In this document: piece after piece, positions 16,636 through 25,305 of the stretch
Numbering within the stretch: the stretch's first letter is position 1
How the letters are laid out: each line of letters begins with the position of its first letter
From: Bradyrhizobium yuanmingense
GTDB taxonomy: Bacteria > Pseudomonadota > Alphaproteobacteria > Rhizobiales > Xanthobacteraceae
Direction: 5' to 3'
Assembly: GCF_029167105.1 (NCBI RefSeq)
Contig: NZ_JARFML010000027.1
Span: forward strand, 1-64,000
DNA: 64,000 bases
Notes under the pieces: generated by a model
Database searches by the model: none
Told to the model about the DNA's origin: nothing
The model's input: the letters and a program-made list of their open reading frames with translations, nothing else
Position numbers and translations under genes: made by a program

Positions 16636-16946
16636 GCTGATGCTCTTATAGCCCAATGCTGCACCAGGGTTAAGAACGAGGCGACGAGCCCGCCGCCGGT
16701 TCACCGCGGCGCGCCCGAATCGCGTCTCGACCCGCCGTTTCTTAAGGGTGTAATAACCGTATCCTGCATTGACCAAAATTCGTGCGCGGCGCGCAGAAAA
16801 TTCTGCGGTTCGCATGCAATCGCGCGCAATTTCGGAACCGATTCAGGCGCGCGCGTAATTTTGCGCCAGATCGCTCACTGATTGCGGGCGCCGCACTCAG
16901 TCTGATGGCGCCCGCCGCCGCCCGCCACGCCGCGCAAACAGGCAAT
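16636..16946. other. Divergent intergenic region mepA / EAL protein
   Basis: About 310 bases between the mepA start and the chosen start of the PAS-GGDEF-EAL gene. It is less GC-rich than the flanks in places (TTTCTTAAGGGTGTAATAACC near 16738). No gene, repeat or known operator was recognised. Part of it could belong to the downstream gene if an upstream in-frame ATG (16782) is used. Confidence 0.4.
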
Positions 16947-19253
16947 ATGCGCCCCGCGCGCGGACCGCGGCTGGCTAAGATTACTTTTTTTTCAGACACT
17001 TGCCTCAAAACTTGCGGCCGCTGGACGCGACTGGGACAAGTGAAGTTGAGTTTGGGGTCTCGAAAAACAAGAAAGCGAAAGCAAAGCGTGCTTGCCCGCG
17101 CCGGCCAAAAGGCGCGCAAGCCGCGCTTCGCGCGCGCGCACCGTGCCCTTTCCGAACACGACGAAATCCTGCGCAGCCGTGCCGAGGCGGAAGCCGCGAT
17201 CGCGGAGGCGCGCAAATCCCATGAGCGCCTGCGCCAGGCCATCGACATCCTGCCGCAGGGCATCGTGTTTCTCGACGCCGAAGGCCGCTACGTCCTCTGG
17301 AACAAGAAATACGCCGAGATCTACAGCAAGACGGCCGATCTGTTCGAGGAAGGCGCGCGGCTCGAGGACACGCTGCGTATCGGCGTCGCCCGCGGCGATT
17401 ATCCCGAGGCCATCGGCAATGAAGAAGCCTGGATCGCCGAGCGCTTGCAAAAGCTCTACAAGCCCGGCGCGCGCCACGAGCAGAAGCTGTCGGACGGCCG
17501 CGTCATCCTGATCGACGAGCGCTTGACCGATGACGGCGGCGTCGTCGGCCTGCGCGTCGACATCACCGAGCTCAAGCAGCGCGAGGCCTCGTTCCGCCTG
17601 CTGTTCGACGGCAATCCCGTGCCCATGATCGTCTGCGCGCTGGACGACGAGCGCATCCTCGGCGTCAACGATGCCGCGGTCGCGCATTACGGCTACAGCC
17701 GGGCCGAGTTCGAGCGATTGAAGATCCGGTCCTTGCAGGCGTTCGAAAGCGAGCCGCCCTGGATCGTCGATGGGACCGGCGAGGATCAGGCCGGCCGCAC
17801 CTGGAAGCACGTCAAGGCCGACGGCGCGCTGATCGACCTTGCGATCTATTCCCGCGAGTTGACTTATGCCGAGCGGCCCGCGGTGCTGCTCGCGCTGATG
17901 GACATCACCGAGCGCAAGCGCGCCGAGGCGCGGCTCGCCTTCATGGCCCAGCATGACGGGTTGACCGGCCTGCCCAATCGCAGCCTGCTGCGGCAGCAGA
18001 TGGACGAGATGCTGCTGCACACGCGCCGCGGTGCCGAGAAGGTCGCGCTGCTGATGCTGGGGCTCGACAATTTCAAGGCGGTCAACGACACGCTGGGGCA
18101 TGCGGTCGGCGACAAGCTCCTGCGCGGCGTCGCCAAGCGGCTGCGCTCCACCTTGCGCGAGGAGGACGCGCTGGCGCGGCTCAATTCCGACGAGTTCGCG
18201 ATCGTGCAGAGCGGGCTGGCGCGCCCCGAGGACGCGGTGATGCTGGCCAAGCGTCTCCTTGCGGCCATTGCCGACCCCTATCTGCTCGACGGTCATTCCG
18301 TGGTGATCGGCGCCTCGATCGGCATTGCGATGGCGCCGGGCGATGGCGAGGATTCCGAAAAGCTGCTCAAGAGCGCCGACATGGCGCTGTCGCGCGCCAA
18401 GCTGGACGCGCGCGGCAGCTTTGCCTTCTTCGAGGCCGCACTCGATGCCAAGGCGCAGAGCCGCCGCAAGATCGAGGTCGAGCTGCGCGACGCGATCCAG
18501 AACGACGTGCTGCGGCCGTACTACCAGCCGCTGATCGACCTCTCGAGCGGCCGCATCACCGGCTTCGAGGCGCTGGTGCGCTGGCCGCATGCCGAGCGCG
18601 GCATGGTGTCGCCGGCCGAGTTCATTCCGGTCGCCGAGGACACCGGCCTGATCAATCCGCTTGGCGGGCTGATGCTGCGCCGGGCCTGCCTCGACGCCGC
18701 GGCCTGGCCCGACGACGTCCGCGTCGCGGTCAACCTGTCGCCGCTCCAGTTTCGCAGCGGCAATCTGCTTTCGATGGTCACTGACGCGCTGAAACATTCC
18801 GGCCTGGCGCCGCGCCGGCTCGAGCTCGAGATCACCGAGACGCTGCTCCTTGAGAAGAGCGCGCAGGTGCTGGCGACGCTGCATGCGCTGCGCGCGCTCG
18901 GCGTGCGCATCTCCATGGACGATTTCGGCACCGGCTATTCCAGCCTCAGCTACTTACGCAGTTTCCCGTTCGACAAGATCAAGATCGACCAGTCCTTCGT
19001 GCGCGATCTCGGGGCCAACCGCGAGGCTCAGGCGATCATCCGCTCCATCGTCAGCCTCGGCAAGGGCCTTGGCGTCACCATCACCGCCGAAGGCGTCGAG
19101 ACCGAAGCCGAGCTCAGCTGCCTCCGCGCCGAAGGCTGCCATGAGGGCCAGGGCTTCCTGTTCAGCAAGGCCCGGCCGAATGCGGAGATCGTCAGCCTGC
19201 TGGCCGCACAGCTCGGCATCGACGGCGACGAGGACGCCGCGCTGGTGGCGTGA
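16947..19253 (+). CDS. PAS-GGDEF-EAL protein, probable c-di-GMP phosphodiesterase
   Basis: Domains in order: a basic N-terminus; a short coiled-coil (EILRSRAEAEAAIAEARKSH); PAS 1 (IDILPQGIVFLDAEGRY to VDITELKQ); PAS 2 (LLFDGNPVPMIVCALDDE to MDITERKR); a GGDEF domain (HDGLTGLPNRSLL) and an EAL domain (EALVRW at 18566, then the MDDFGTGYSSLSYLRSFPFD and IKIDQSF motifs). In the GGDEF signature both glycines are replaced: L-N-S-D-E-F at 18180-18197, so cyclase activity is unlikely. The EAL motifs look intact, so hydrolysis of c-di-GMP is the likely activity. No membrane segment is seen. The start is uncertain: in-frame ATGs exist at 16782 and 16905 and a GTG at 17040; conserved sequence begins only after about 17150. 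Confidence 0.85.
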   Translation: MRPARGPRLAKITFFSDTCLKTCGRWTRLGQVKLSLGSRKTRKRKQSVLARAGQKARKPRFARAHRALSEHDEILRSRAEAEAAIAEARKSHERLRQAIDILPQGIVFLDAEGRYVLWNKKYAEIYSKTADLFEEGARLEDTLRIGVARGDYPEAIGNEEAWIAERLQKLYKPGARHEQKLSDGRVILIDERLTDDGGVVGLRVDITELKQREASFRLLFDGNPVPMIVCALDDERILGVNDAAVAHYGYSRAEFERLKIRSLQAFESEPPWIVDGTGEDQAGRTWKHVKADGALIDLAIYSRELTYAERPAVLLALMDITERKRAEARLAFMAQHDGLTGLPNRSLLRQQMDEMLLHTRRGAEKVALLMLGLDNFKAVNDTLGHAVGDKLLRGVAKRLRSTLREEDALARLNSDEFAIVQSGLARPEDAVMLAKRLLAAIADPYLLDGHSVVIGASIGIAMAPGDGEDSEKLLKSADMALSRAKLDARGSFAFFEAALDAKAQSRRKIEVELRDAIQNDVLRPYYQPLIDLSSGRITGFEALVRWPHAERGMVSPAEFIPVAEDTGLINPLGGLMLRRACLDAAAWPDDVRVAVNLSPLQFRSGNLLSMVTDALKHSGLAPRRLELEITETLLLEKSAQVLATLHALRALGVRISMDDFGTGYSSLSYLRSFPFDKIKIDQSFVRDLGANREAQAIIRSIVSLGKGLGVTITAEGVETEAELSCLRAEGCHEGQGFLFSKARPNAEIVSLLAAQLGIDGDEDAALVA

Positions 19254-19290
19254 GCACGCGCTTCCTTCTCGCGCAAGTCACGCGCTGCTC

Positions 19291-19440
19291 TCCGGCCGGC
19301 TTGCGGGAGAGGTCGGCGCAATGCCGGGCGGCTATCTCCTCCCGGAGGTTGTCTCTCGTGAAGACTCAGCCCGCCGCCCCTCGCACGCGAGCAAGCTCGT
19401 TGCATCGCGCGCTCCGGTCGGAGGCGGGCCCGCGCCGCGG
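19291..19440. repeat. Degenerate palindromic element
   Basis: Downstream of the EAL gene, CTCTCCGGCCGGCTTGCGGGAGAG (19291-19314) is a degenerate copy of the CTCTCCCGC-TT-GCGGGAGAG palindrome seen at 5918, followed by further GC-rich sequence with the arms GCCCGCCGCC / GGAGGCGGGC. It separates the EAL gene from the converging small His-rich gene. Confidence 0.5.
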
Positions 19441-19453
19441 GCCCTGGGCAGGC

Positions 19454-19702
19454 TTACTTGGTCTTCTCGCCCATATGGTGAGGCGTCGAGGTGTTGGGGC
19501 CGCCGGTGTAATGATGGCCGCCTGACGCCGCTTTCGCCGAACTGCCGGTCGTCTCCTTCTTGCCCATGTGGTGGGGCACTTCCGTCTTCGGTCCGCCGCT
19601 GTAATGGTGGCCGTTCTTTTCCTTGTCCGTGCTCTGCGCCAGCGCCGGCGCCGCCAGCAGGCAAACGATGCCAGCTGCGGCCAAGACTGTCTTCGTGATC
19701 AT
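19454..19702 (-). CDS. Small secreted His-rich repeat protein
   Basis: An 82-residue exported protein: signal peptide residues 1-23 (TVLAAAGIVCLLAAPALA), then two copies of the unit GHHYSGGPKTEVPHHMGKK / GHHYTGGPNTSTPHHMGEK joined by a Ser/Ala-rich linker. Each unit has four histidines and a methionine, a composition that could bind metal, but this is inference. GGAGG lies six bases before the ATG at 19702. No family assignment; similar short repeats occur as uncharacterised proteins in bradyrhizobia. Confidence 0.75.
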   Translation of the reverse strand: MITKTVLAAAGIVCLLAAPALAQSTDKEKNGHHYSGGPKTEVPHHMGKKETTGSSAKAASGGHHYTGGPNTSTPHHMGEKTK

Positions 19703-19915
19703 GTCCATCCTCCAGCGATTGTGAAGGCTGCATCATAAGAGGCGGCCGAAGGCGCGCTTTGAGAAATGTCAAGGTGCGACGAGCCCGTGCTCATGTCCGC
19801 ATCATCCTGGACGAGAAGGCTGTTGCTCGCGGCTCGGATGGGCGCTGGACCTTGACGTGAATCAACTCTGACGACGGTCGCGCCGCTAGGCTTCTGATAG
19901 CCGCAGGAGCGTGCC

Positions 19916-20167
19916 ATGACGGTGCAAGACCATTCCGATATTCGAGCGCGCCCGCAAGCGGGCATGTCCACCAGGGCCAAGGCCGGCCTGGTCCTGCTCG
20001 GGTTCCTGGTCGTCGCCGGCGCGCTGCTGTTCACCGAGCACCAGGCCCACGTGCTCGGGCTTCTGGTCTGGCTGCCCCTCATCGCCTGTCCGCTCATGCA
20101 CGTCTTCATGCATGGCGGACACGGCCGCCATCGCGGCGCTGGCCCGAACGACCAAAGGAGCGTGTGA
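19916..20167 (+). CDS. DUF2933 small membrane protein
   Basis: An 83-residue protein with a polar N-terminus and two hydrophobic segments around residues 23-41 and 46-62, ending in the His/Met-rich tail PLMHVFMHGGHGRHRG. This matches the DUF2933 family of small inner-membrane proteins, often found near metal-resistance or efflux genes. Its stop overlaps the start region of the next gene, and AGGAG for that gene lies inside its last codons, so it is the first gene of a five-gene run to 25209. Function unknown. Confidence 0.8.
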   Translation: MTVQDHSDIRARPQAGMSTRAKAGLVLLGFLVVAGALLFTEHQAHVLGLLVWLPLIACPLMHVFMHGGHGRHRGAGPNDQRSV

Positions 20168-20841
20168 TGCAGGACGCTGCGCCGGCCTATGGCCTCTGGA
20201 GCCTCGTCATCGTCAATTCGGCGGTCTTCATCCTGTTCGCTTATTCCTTCTTCAAGCCGCAGACCTCGCGCGACTGGCGCTCCTTCGGCGCGTTCAGTGC
20301 GTTCCTGGTTGCGCTGTTCGTCGAGATGTACGGCTTCCCGCTCACTATCTACTTCCTGTCGGGCTGGCTGCAGTCGCACTATCCGAACGTCGACTGGTTC
20401 TCGCATGATGCCGGCCACCTGCTGGAGATGATGTTCGGCTTGAAGACCAATCCGCATGCCGGTCCGTTCCACGTCCTGAGCTTCATCTTCATCGGTGCGG
20501 GGTTCCTTCTGATCGCTGCCGCCTGGCGGGTGCTGTACGACGCGCAACAGACCCGCAGCCTCGCGACCAGCGGGCCTTACAGCTACGTCCGGCATCCGCA
20601 ATATGTCGGCTTCGTGCTGGTGATGTTCGGCTTCCTGCTGCAATGGCCGACCATCCTCACGCTGGCGATGTTTCCGGTCCTGACCGCGATGTACGTGAAG
20701 CTTGCGAAAGACGAGGAGCGGGATGCCAGGGCAGCGTTCGGCGAGGCCTATGCGAAATACGCCGCGCAGGTGCCGGCGTTTATTCCCCATCTCAACCGGC
20801 GATCCGGTCAGGGCTCTTCCGGCGGCTATCGCCACGGCTGA
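20167..20841 (+). CDS. Isoprenylcysteine carboxyl methyltransferase-like membrane protein
   Basis: A 224-residue integral membrane protein with about five hydrophobic segments. The C-terminal part has the ICMT/PEMT signature: SLATSGPYSYVRHPQYVGF, followed by a hydrophobic helix and the DEERDARAAFGEAYAKYAAQVP tail that contacts S-adenosylmethionine in the family. Bacterial members methylate unknown small molecules or lipids. The start at 20167 has AGGAG at six bases; a GTG at 20164 is the alternative. It sits between DUF2933 and an ABC export system. Confidence 0.85.
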   Translation: MQDAAPAYGLWSLVIVNSAVFILFAYSFFKPQTSRDWRSFGAFSAFLVALFVEMYGFPLTIYFLSGWLQSHYPNVDWFSHDAGHLLEMMFGLKTNPHAGPFHVLSFIFIGAGFLLIAAAWRVLYDAQQTRSLATSGPYSYVRHPQYVGFVLVMFGFLLQWPTILTLAMFPVLTAMYVKLAKDEERDARAAFGEAYAKYAAQVPAFIPHLNRRSGQGSSGGYRHG

Positions 20842-20891
20842 CCTTCGCGCAAGGAGATGCCGGCGAACGGCACGGGCTTGAAAGGACGTCG

Positions 20892-21599
20892 ATGAGCGGG
20901 CCTGTCTTCACCGCGAAGTCACTGACCAAGACCTACGTCTCCGGCGAGGTGATGGTGCATGCGCTCAGAAACGTCGATCTGGAGATCGACGCGAAGGAGG
21001 TGGTCGTGCTGCTCGGCCCGTCCGGCAGCGGCAAGACGACGTTACTCAATATCATGGGCGGTCTCGACCGGCCGAGCAGCGGCAAGCTGTATTTCCGCGA
21101 TCTCGACCTGACCGACCTCCAGGACCGCGAGCTGACGCTGTATCGCCGCGACCATGTCGGCTTCGTGTTCCAGTTCTACAATCTGGTGCCGAGCCTCACC
21201 GCCTTCGAGAACGTCGCGCTGGTCACCGAGGTCGCCAGAAATCCGATGCGCCCCGCCGACGCGCTCGCGCTGGTCGGGCTGGAAGAGCGGATGCATCATT
21301 TCCCCGCCCAGCTTTCCGGCGGCGAGCAGCAGCGCGTCGCGATTGCCCGCGCCATCGCCAAGCGGCCGGCGGTGCTGCTCTGCGACGAGCCGACCGGGGC
21401 GCTGGATTCGAAGACCGGCATCCGCGTCATCGACGCGCTGCTTGGCGTCAACCGGCAGCTCGGAACCACCACGCTCATCATCACCCACAATGCCAGTATC
21501 CAGGAGGTCGCCGACAGGGTGCTGTTCTTCGCCGACGGCCGCATCTCCCGGATTCAGACCAACGAGACCCGGCGGCAGGCCGCCGAGCTCACCTGGTGA
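20892..21599 (+). CDS. ABC transporter ATP-binding protein, LolD/MacB type
   Basis: A 235-residue ATPase of the LolD/MacB/FtsE class: Walker A GPSGSGKTT, Q-loop with the LolD-like FQFYNLVPSLTAFENV, signature LSGGEQQRVAIARA, Walker B VLLCDEPTGALDS, and switch ITHN. Such ATPases drive mechanotransmission-type export with FtsX-fold permeases. AGGA precedes the ATG. The next gene starts within its stop codon (GTGA), so it pairs with that permease. Confidence 0.92.
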   Translation: MSGPVFTAKSLTKTYVSGEVMVHALRNVDLEIDAKEVVVLLGPSGSGKTTLLNIMGGLDRPSSGKLYFRDLDLTDLQDRELTLYRRDHVGFVFQFYNLVPSLTAFENVALVTEVARNPMRPADALALVGLEERMHHFPAQLSGGEQQRVAIARAIAKRPAVLLCDEPTGALDSKTGIRVIDALLGVNRQLGTTTLIITHNASIQEVADRVLFFADGRISRIQTNETRRQAAELTW

Positions 21600-23968
21600 C
21601 TTCCATGCGGGCGCTCGACATCAAGCTGTTTCGCGACGTCAGGCGGCTCTGGGCCCAAGTCCTCGCCGTCGCGCTGGTCGTCGGAGGCGGCGTTGCCACG
21701 CTGGTGCTCGCGGTCGGCTCGCATCGGTCGCTGGAGGAGACGCGGATCGCCTATTACGAACGCTACGGCTTCGGCGACGTGTTCGCGCAGGTCAAGCGCG
21801 CTCCCAAGGCGCTCGCCGCCAGGATCGGCGAGATCCCCGGCGTCGCCGCCGTCGACGTCCGCATCGCCAAGCCGGCGCTGCTCGACATTCCCGGATTCTC
21901 GGCGCCGGCCAGCGCGCACTTCGTCTCGCTGCCCGACAACGGCGAGCCGCATCTCAACCGGCTCTATATGCGGTCCGGGCGGCTGCCGGAGCCCGGACGT
22001 TCTGAAGAAATCGTCGTCAACGAGCCGTTCGCCCGCGCGCACGGCTTTTCGGAGGGCGCGAGGTTCTCGGCCATCCTGAACGGCAGGAAGCGCGAGCTCG
22101 TCATCGTCGGCACCGCGCTGTCGCCCGAGTTCGTCTACACCGTCGGCCCGGGCGACCTGATGCCGGATGACCGCCGCTTCGCCATCGTCTGGATGTCGGA
22201 GAAGGCGCTTGCCGGCGTCTACGATCTCGACGGCGCCTTCTCGGCGGTGTCGATCAAGCTGCAGCCCGGCGCGTCCGAGCGCGAGGTGATCGCGCGGCTC
22301 GACGCCCTGCTCGACCCCTATGGCGGCCAGGCGGCCCATGGGCGCAAGGACCAGACCTCGCATGCCTGGCTCGATCACGAGCTCGACATGCTCAACAACA
22401 TGAGCCGCACGCTGCCGCCGATTTTCCTGCTGGTGGCCGCGTTCCTGGTCAACCTCACCTTGACCCGGCTTGTCGCGCTGGAGCGCGAGCAGATCGGCCT
22501 GTTCAAGGCGCTGGGCTATTCCAGCGGCAGCGTGATGCTGCACTATCTGAAATTCGTGGCGTTGATCGTGGTGATCGGTATCATCCTGGGCGGCGGTGCC
22601 GGCACCTGGCTGGGATTGCGCGTCACGGCGCTGTTCGGCGACTTCTTCCACTTCCCGTTCCTGGTGTTCGCGCGGGCGCCGGACCTTTACATCATCGCGG
22701 GCGCGCTCAGCGCGGCGGCGGCTGCGATCGGCGCGTTGCGGGCGCTGCGCGAGGTGGTGAAGCTGCCGCCGGCCATCGCCATGCAGCCGCCGGCCCCGCC
22801 GGTCTACCGCCGGCTGCTGCCGGAGCGCGTGCAGCTCGACCGGTTCGTGTCGCAGCCGACGCTGATGATGATCCGCAACATCGCGCGCCATCCGGTCCGC
22901 GCCGCGTTCACGGCGCTCGGCATGGCGCTGGCCACGGCGATCCTGGTGGTCTCGCTGTTCACGCGCGATTCGATGGAGCACCTGATCGACGTCACCTACT
23001 TCCTCGCCGACCGCCAGGACGCGACCATCGGTTTCGCCGAGAAGCGGATTGCGAATGTGGTGGAGCAGGTGAACCGGCTTCCGGGCGTGCTCGCCGCCGA
23101 GCCGTTCCGCGAGGTGCCCGTCCGCATTCGTCACGGCAGCATCGAGCGGCGGATCACGATCAGCGGCCGGCCTCCCGACGCCGATCTCAGGCGCATCATC
23201 GACTTCGACTTGCGGCCCGTCGCGCTTCCCGAAACCGGCCTTGCGATCTCCGACATGCTCGCTCACATCCTCGGCGTCTCGCCCGGCGATAGCGTCGAGC
23301 TCGATCTCTTGGAAGGCGCCCGTCGCACGGTGACGTTGCCGGTCGTGGCCACCGTCGAGGACTATTTCGGCATCCGCGGCATGATGGACATCGAGGCGCT
23401 GCGCAAGTTGATGCGTGAGGCGCCGGTCGTGAACAGCGTCAACCTCAGCCTCGACGGCAACAGGACGGAGGATTTCTACGCGGCGGTGAAGTCGATGCCG
23501 ATCGTCGCCGGCGTGGGTCTGCAGCGCGTCTCGCTGGCGAACTTCCGCAAGACCGTCGCCTTGCTCGTCACCACGATGGCGAGCATCTACACCGGGCTTG
23601 CGGCCGTGATCGCGTTCGGCGTGGTCTACAACAACGCCCGCATCTCGCTGTCTGAACGGGCGCGCGAACTGGCGAGCCTGCGCGTGCTCGGATTCACGCG
23701 TGGCGAGGTGCTGCGCATCCTGCTCCTCGAGCTCGCCATCCTTACCGCGATCGCCCAGCCGCCCGGCTGGCTGATGGGCTATGGGCTGGCATGGGTGATG
23801 AAGACGAATCTGGCCGGCGAATTGATGCGCGTCCGCCTCGTGGTCGAGCATTCGACCTATGTCATTGCGACCTCCGTCGTGGTGCTGGCCGCCATCGCCT
23901 CTGCCGCCGTGATCCGTGAACGCATCGACAAACTGGACCTCGTCGCGGTCCTCAAGACGCGAGACTAG
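21596..23968 (+). CDS. ABC transporter permease, FtsX family
   Basis: A 790-residue permease with the long form of the FtsX architecture: an N-terminal helix (residues ~15-40), a large periplasmic domain, a first FtsX core of three helices (around 275-395, LPPIFLLVAAFLVNLTLT), another helix near 440 (ALGMALATAILVVSLF), a second periplasmic domain and a second FtsX core to the C-terminus (AVIAFGVVYNNARISLSERARELASLRVLGF). This resembles the permeases of putative lipid or lipoprotein extraction systems. The first codon is GTG overlapping the ATPase stop; ATG at 21605 is an alternative. Confidence 0.9.
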   Translation: MTSMRALDIKLFRDVRRLWAQVLAVALVVGGGVATLVLAVGSHRSLEETRIAYYERYGFGDVFAQVKRAPKALAARIGEIPGVAAVDVRIAKPALLDIPGFSAPASAHFVSLPDNGEPHLNRLYMRSGRLPEPGRSEEIVVNEPFARAHGFSEGARFSAILNGRKRELVIVGTALSPEFVYTVGPGDLMPDDRRFAIVWMSEKALAGVYDLDGAFSAVSIKLQPGASEREVIARLDALLDPYGGQAAHGRKDQTSHAWLDHELDMLNNMSRTLPPIFLLVAAFLVNLTLTRLVALEREQIGLFKALGYSSGSVMLHYLKFVALIVVIGIILGGGAGTWLGLRVTALFGDFFHFPFLVFARAPDLYIIAGALSAAAAAIGALRALREVVKLPPAIAMQPPAPPVYRRLLPERVQLDRFVSQPTLMMIRNIARHPVRAAFTALGMALATAILVVSLFTRDSMEHLIDVTYFLADRQDATIGFAEKRIANVVEQVNRLPGVLAAEPFREVPVRIRHGSIERRITISGRPPDADLRRIIDFDLRPVALPETGLAISDMLAHILGVSPGDSVELDLLEGARRTVTLPVVATVEDYFGIRGMMDIEALRKLMREAPVVNSVNLSLDGNRTEDFYAAVKSMPIVAGVGLQRVSLANFRKTVALLVTTMASIYTGLAAVIAFGVVYNNARISLSERARELASLRVLGFTRGEVLRILLLELAILTAIAQPPGWLMGYGLAWVMKTNLAGELMRVRLVVEHSTYVIATSVVVLAAIASAAVIRERIDKLDLVAVLKTRD

Positions 23969-23970
23969 CC

Positions 23971-25209
23971 ATGCCCGCCAACTGGACCAAACGCATCATC
24001 GGCGCCGCGCTTCTGGTCGCGATTGCAGGAGGGCTGGCCTGGTTCGCCTGGCCGCGGCCGGTCCTGGTCGATCTCGCGACCGTGGCGAGGGGACCGATCG
24101 AGGTCACGGCTGACGACGACGGCAAGACCCGCGTCCGCCACGTCTACACCGTCTCGGCGCCGATCGCAGGCAAGGTCCTCAGGATCTCGCATCCGTTCGG
24201 CGAACAAGGACCTTCCCTCCATGTCGGCGACGAGGTGACCGCCAACCAGACCGTCGTCGCCTTGATGCAGCCGACGCTGCCGGGCTTCATCGACGCGCGC
24301 TCGCGAGACCAGCTCCAGGCCGAGGTCCTGGCTGCGGATGCCTCCATTCAGCAGCAGGAAGCCGAGGTGAAGCGGATCGAAGCCGCGCTCGATTTTGCCA
24401 GGACCGAATTTCAGCGCGCGCAGACCTTGTTGCGCACCCAGTCCGTGTCCGCCCAGGCCTTCGACAAGGCGAAATTCGAGGTCGCCACCAGCGAGGCCGC
24501 GCTGGCGAGCGCCAAGGCCCAGGTCGAGATGCGTCGCGCGGTGCGTACCAGTCTGGCGGCGCGGCTGATGGATCCGGCCAATGCCGCGCCCTCGGCGCAG
24601 CCGATGTGCTGCATCCGCGTGCTGGCGCCTGCAAGCGGACGGGTGCTGAAGATCATCCAGGACAGCGAGACGACGGTCCTGCCCGGAGCGCCGCTGGTCG
24701 ATATCGGCAACCCGCTCGACCTCGAGGTCGTCGCCGACCTGCTTTCGACCGACGCCGTCCAGATCAAGGTCGGCGCGCCGGCCCGCATCGACGGTTGGGG
24801 CGGGCCGCCGATCAAGGGCAAGGTGGTCCGCGTCGACCCGGCCGGCTTCCTGAAGGTCTCCGCGCTCGGCATCGAGGAGCAGCGCGTCCGCGTCACCATC
24901 GACTTCACCGATCCGCCCGAGGCGTGGGCCTCGCTCGGACACGATTATCGTGTCATCGTCCACGTCACCGCCTGGAGCGCCCCTGACGCCCTGACCGTGC
25001 CGGTGAGCGCCTTGTTCCGGAAAGCCGACCAATGGGCAGTTTTTACCGACGACAACGGCCGCGCCAAAACCGTCCCCATCCAGATCGGTCACCGCAACAA
25101 CCGCACGGCCGAAGTGCTCTCGGGCCTTGCCGCCGGCGACCGCGTCGTGCTGCACCCGAGCGACCGGATCGCCGACGGGGTCAGGATCGCGCAAAGGGGC
25201 GTGGAGTAG
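23971..25209 (+). CDS. HlyD/RND-type periplasmic adaptor subunit
   Basis: A 412-residue membrane-fusion protein: N-terminal membrane anchor at residues ~8-28 (IIGAALLVAIAGGLAWFAW), barrel-sandwich half (YTVSAPIAGKVLRI), a coiled-coil hairpin (residues ~105-185: SRDQLQAEVLAADASIQQQEAEVKR and on), the second lipoyl half (CIRVLAPASGRVLKI), then beta-barrel and membrane-proximal domains. It begins two bases after the permease stop. Together the three genes form a MacAB-like tripartite exporter without its own outer-membrane channel in the window. Confidence 0.9.
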   Translation: MPANWTKRIIGAALLVAIAGGLAWFAWPRPVLVDLATVARGPIEVTADDDGKTRVRHVYTVSAPIAGKVLRISHPFGEQGPSLHVGDEVTANQTVVALMQPTLPGFIDARSRDQLQAEVLAADASIQQQEAEVKRIEAALDFARTEFQRAQTLLRTQSVSAQAFDKAKFEVATSEAALASAKAQVEMRRAVRTSLAARLMDPANAAPSAQPMCCIRVLAPASGRVLKIIQDSETTVLPGAPLVDIGNPLDLEVVADLLSTDAVQIKVGAPARIDGWGGPPIKGKVVRVDPAGFLKVSALGIEEQRVRVTIDFTDPPEAWASLGHDYRVIVHVTAWSAPDALTVPVSALFRKADQWAVFTDDNGRAKTVPIQIGHRNNRTAEVLSGLAAGDRVVLHPSDRIADGVRIAQRGVE

Positions 25210-25305
25210 GCGCGGGACTTCTGGGGCGTTCGCGAACGGATCCGCTGGTTCAACCGCGATATATCGGCCTACGCCGCGATCCTCCGACGGACATTGAACG
25301 AGGGA

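Noticed and set aside
16992..18884. A 630-residue minus-strand open frame opposite the PAS-GGDEF-EAL gene
   Set aside because: Antisense shadow; the plus strand carries all the conserved motifs.
21554..23851. A 765-residue minus-strand open frame opposite the FtsX permease
   Set aside because: It is an antisense shadow of a GC-rich gene: composition is His/Asp/Arg/Gln-rich with no domain, and the plus-strand reading has clear FtsX features.
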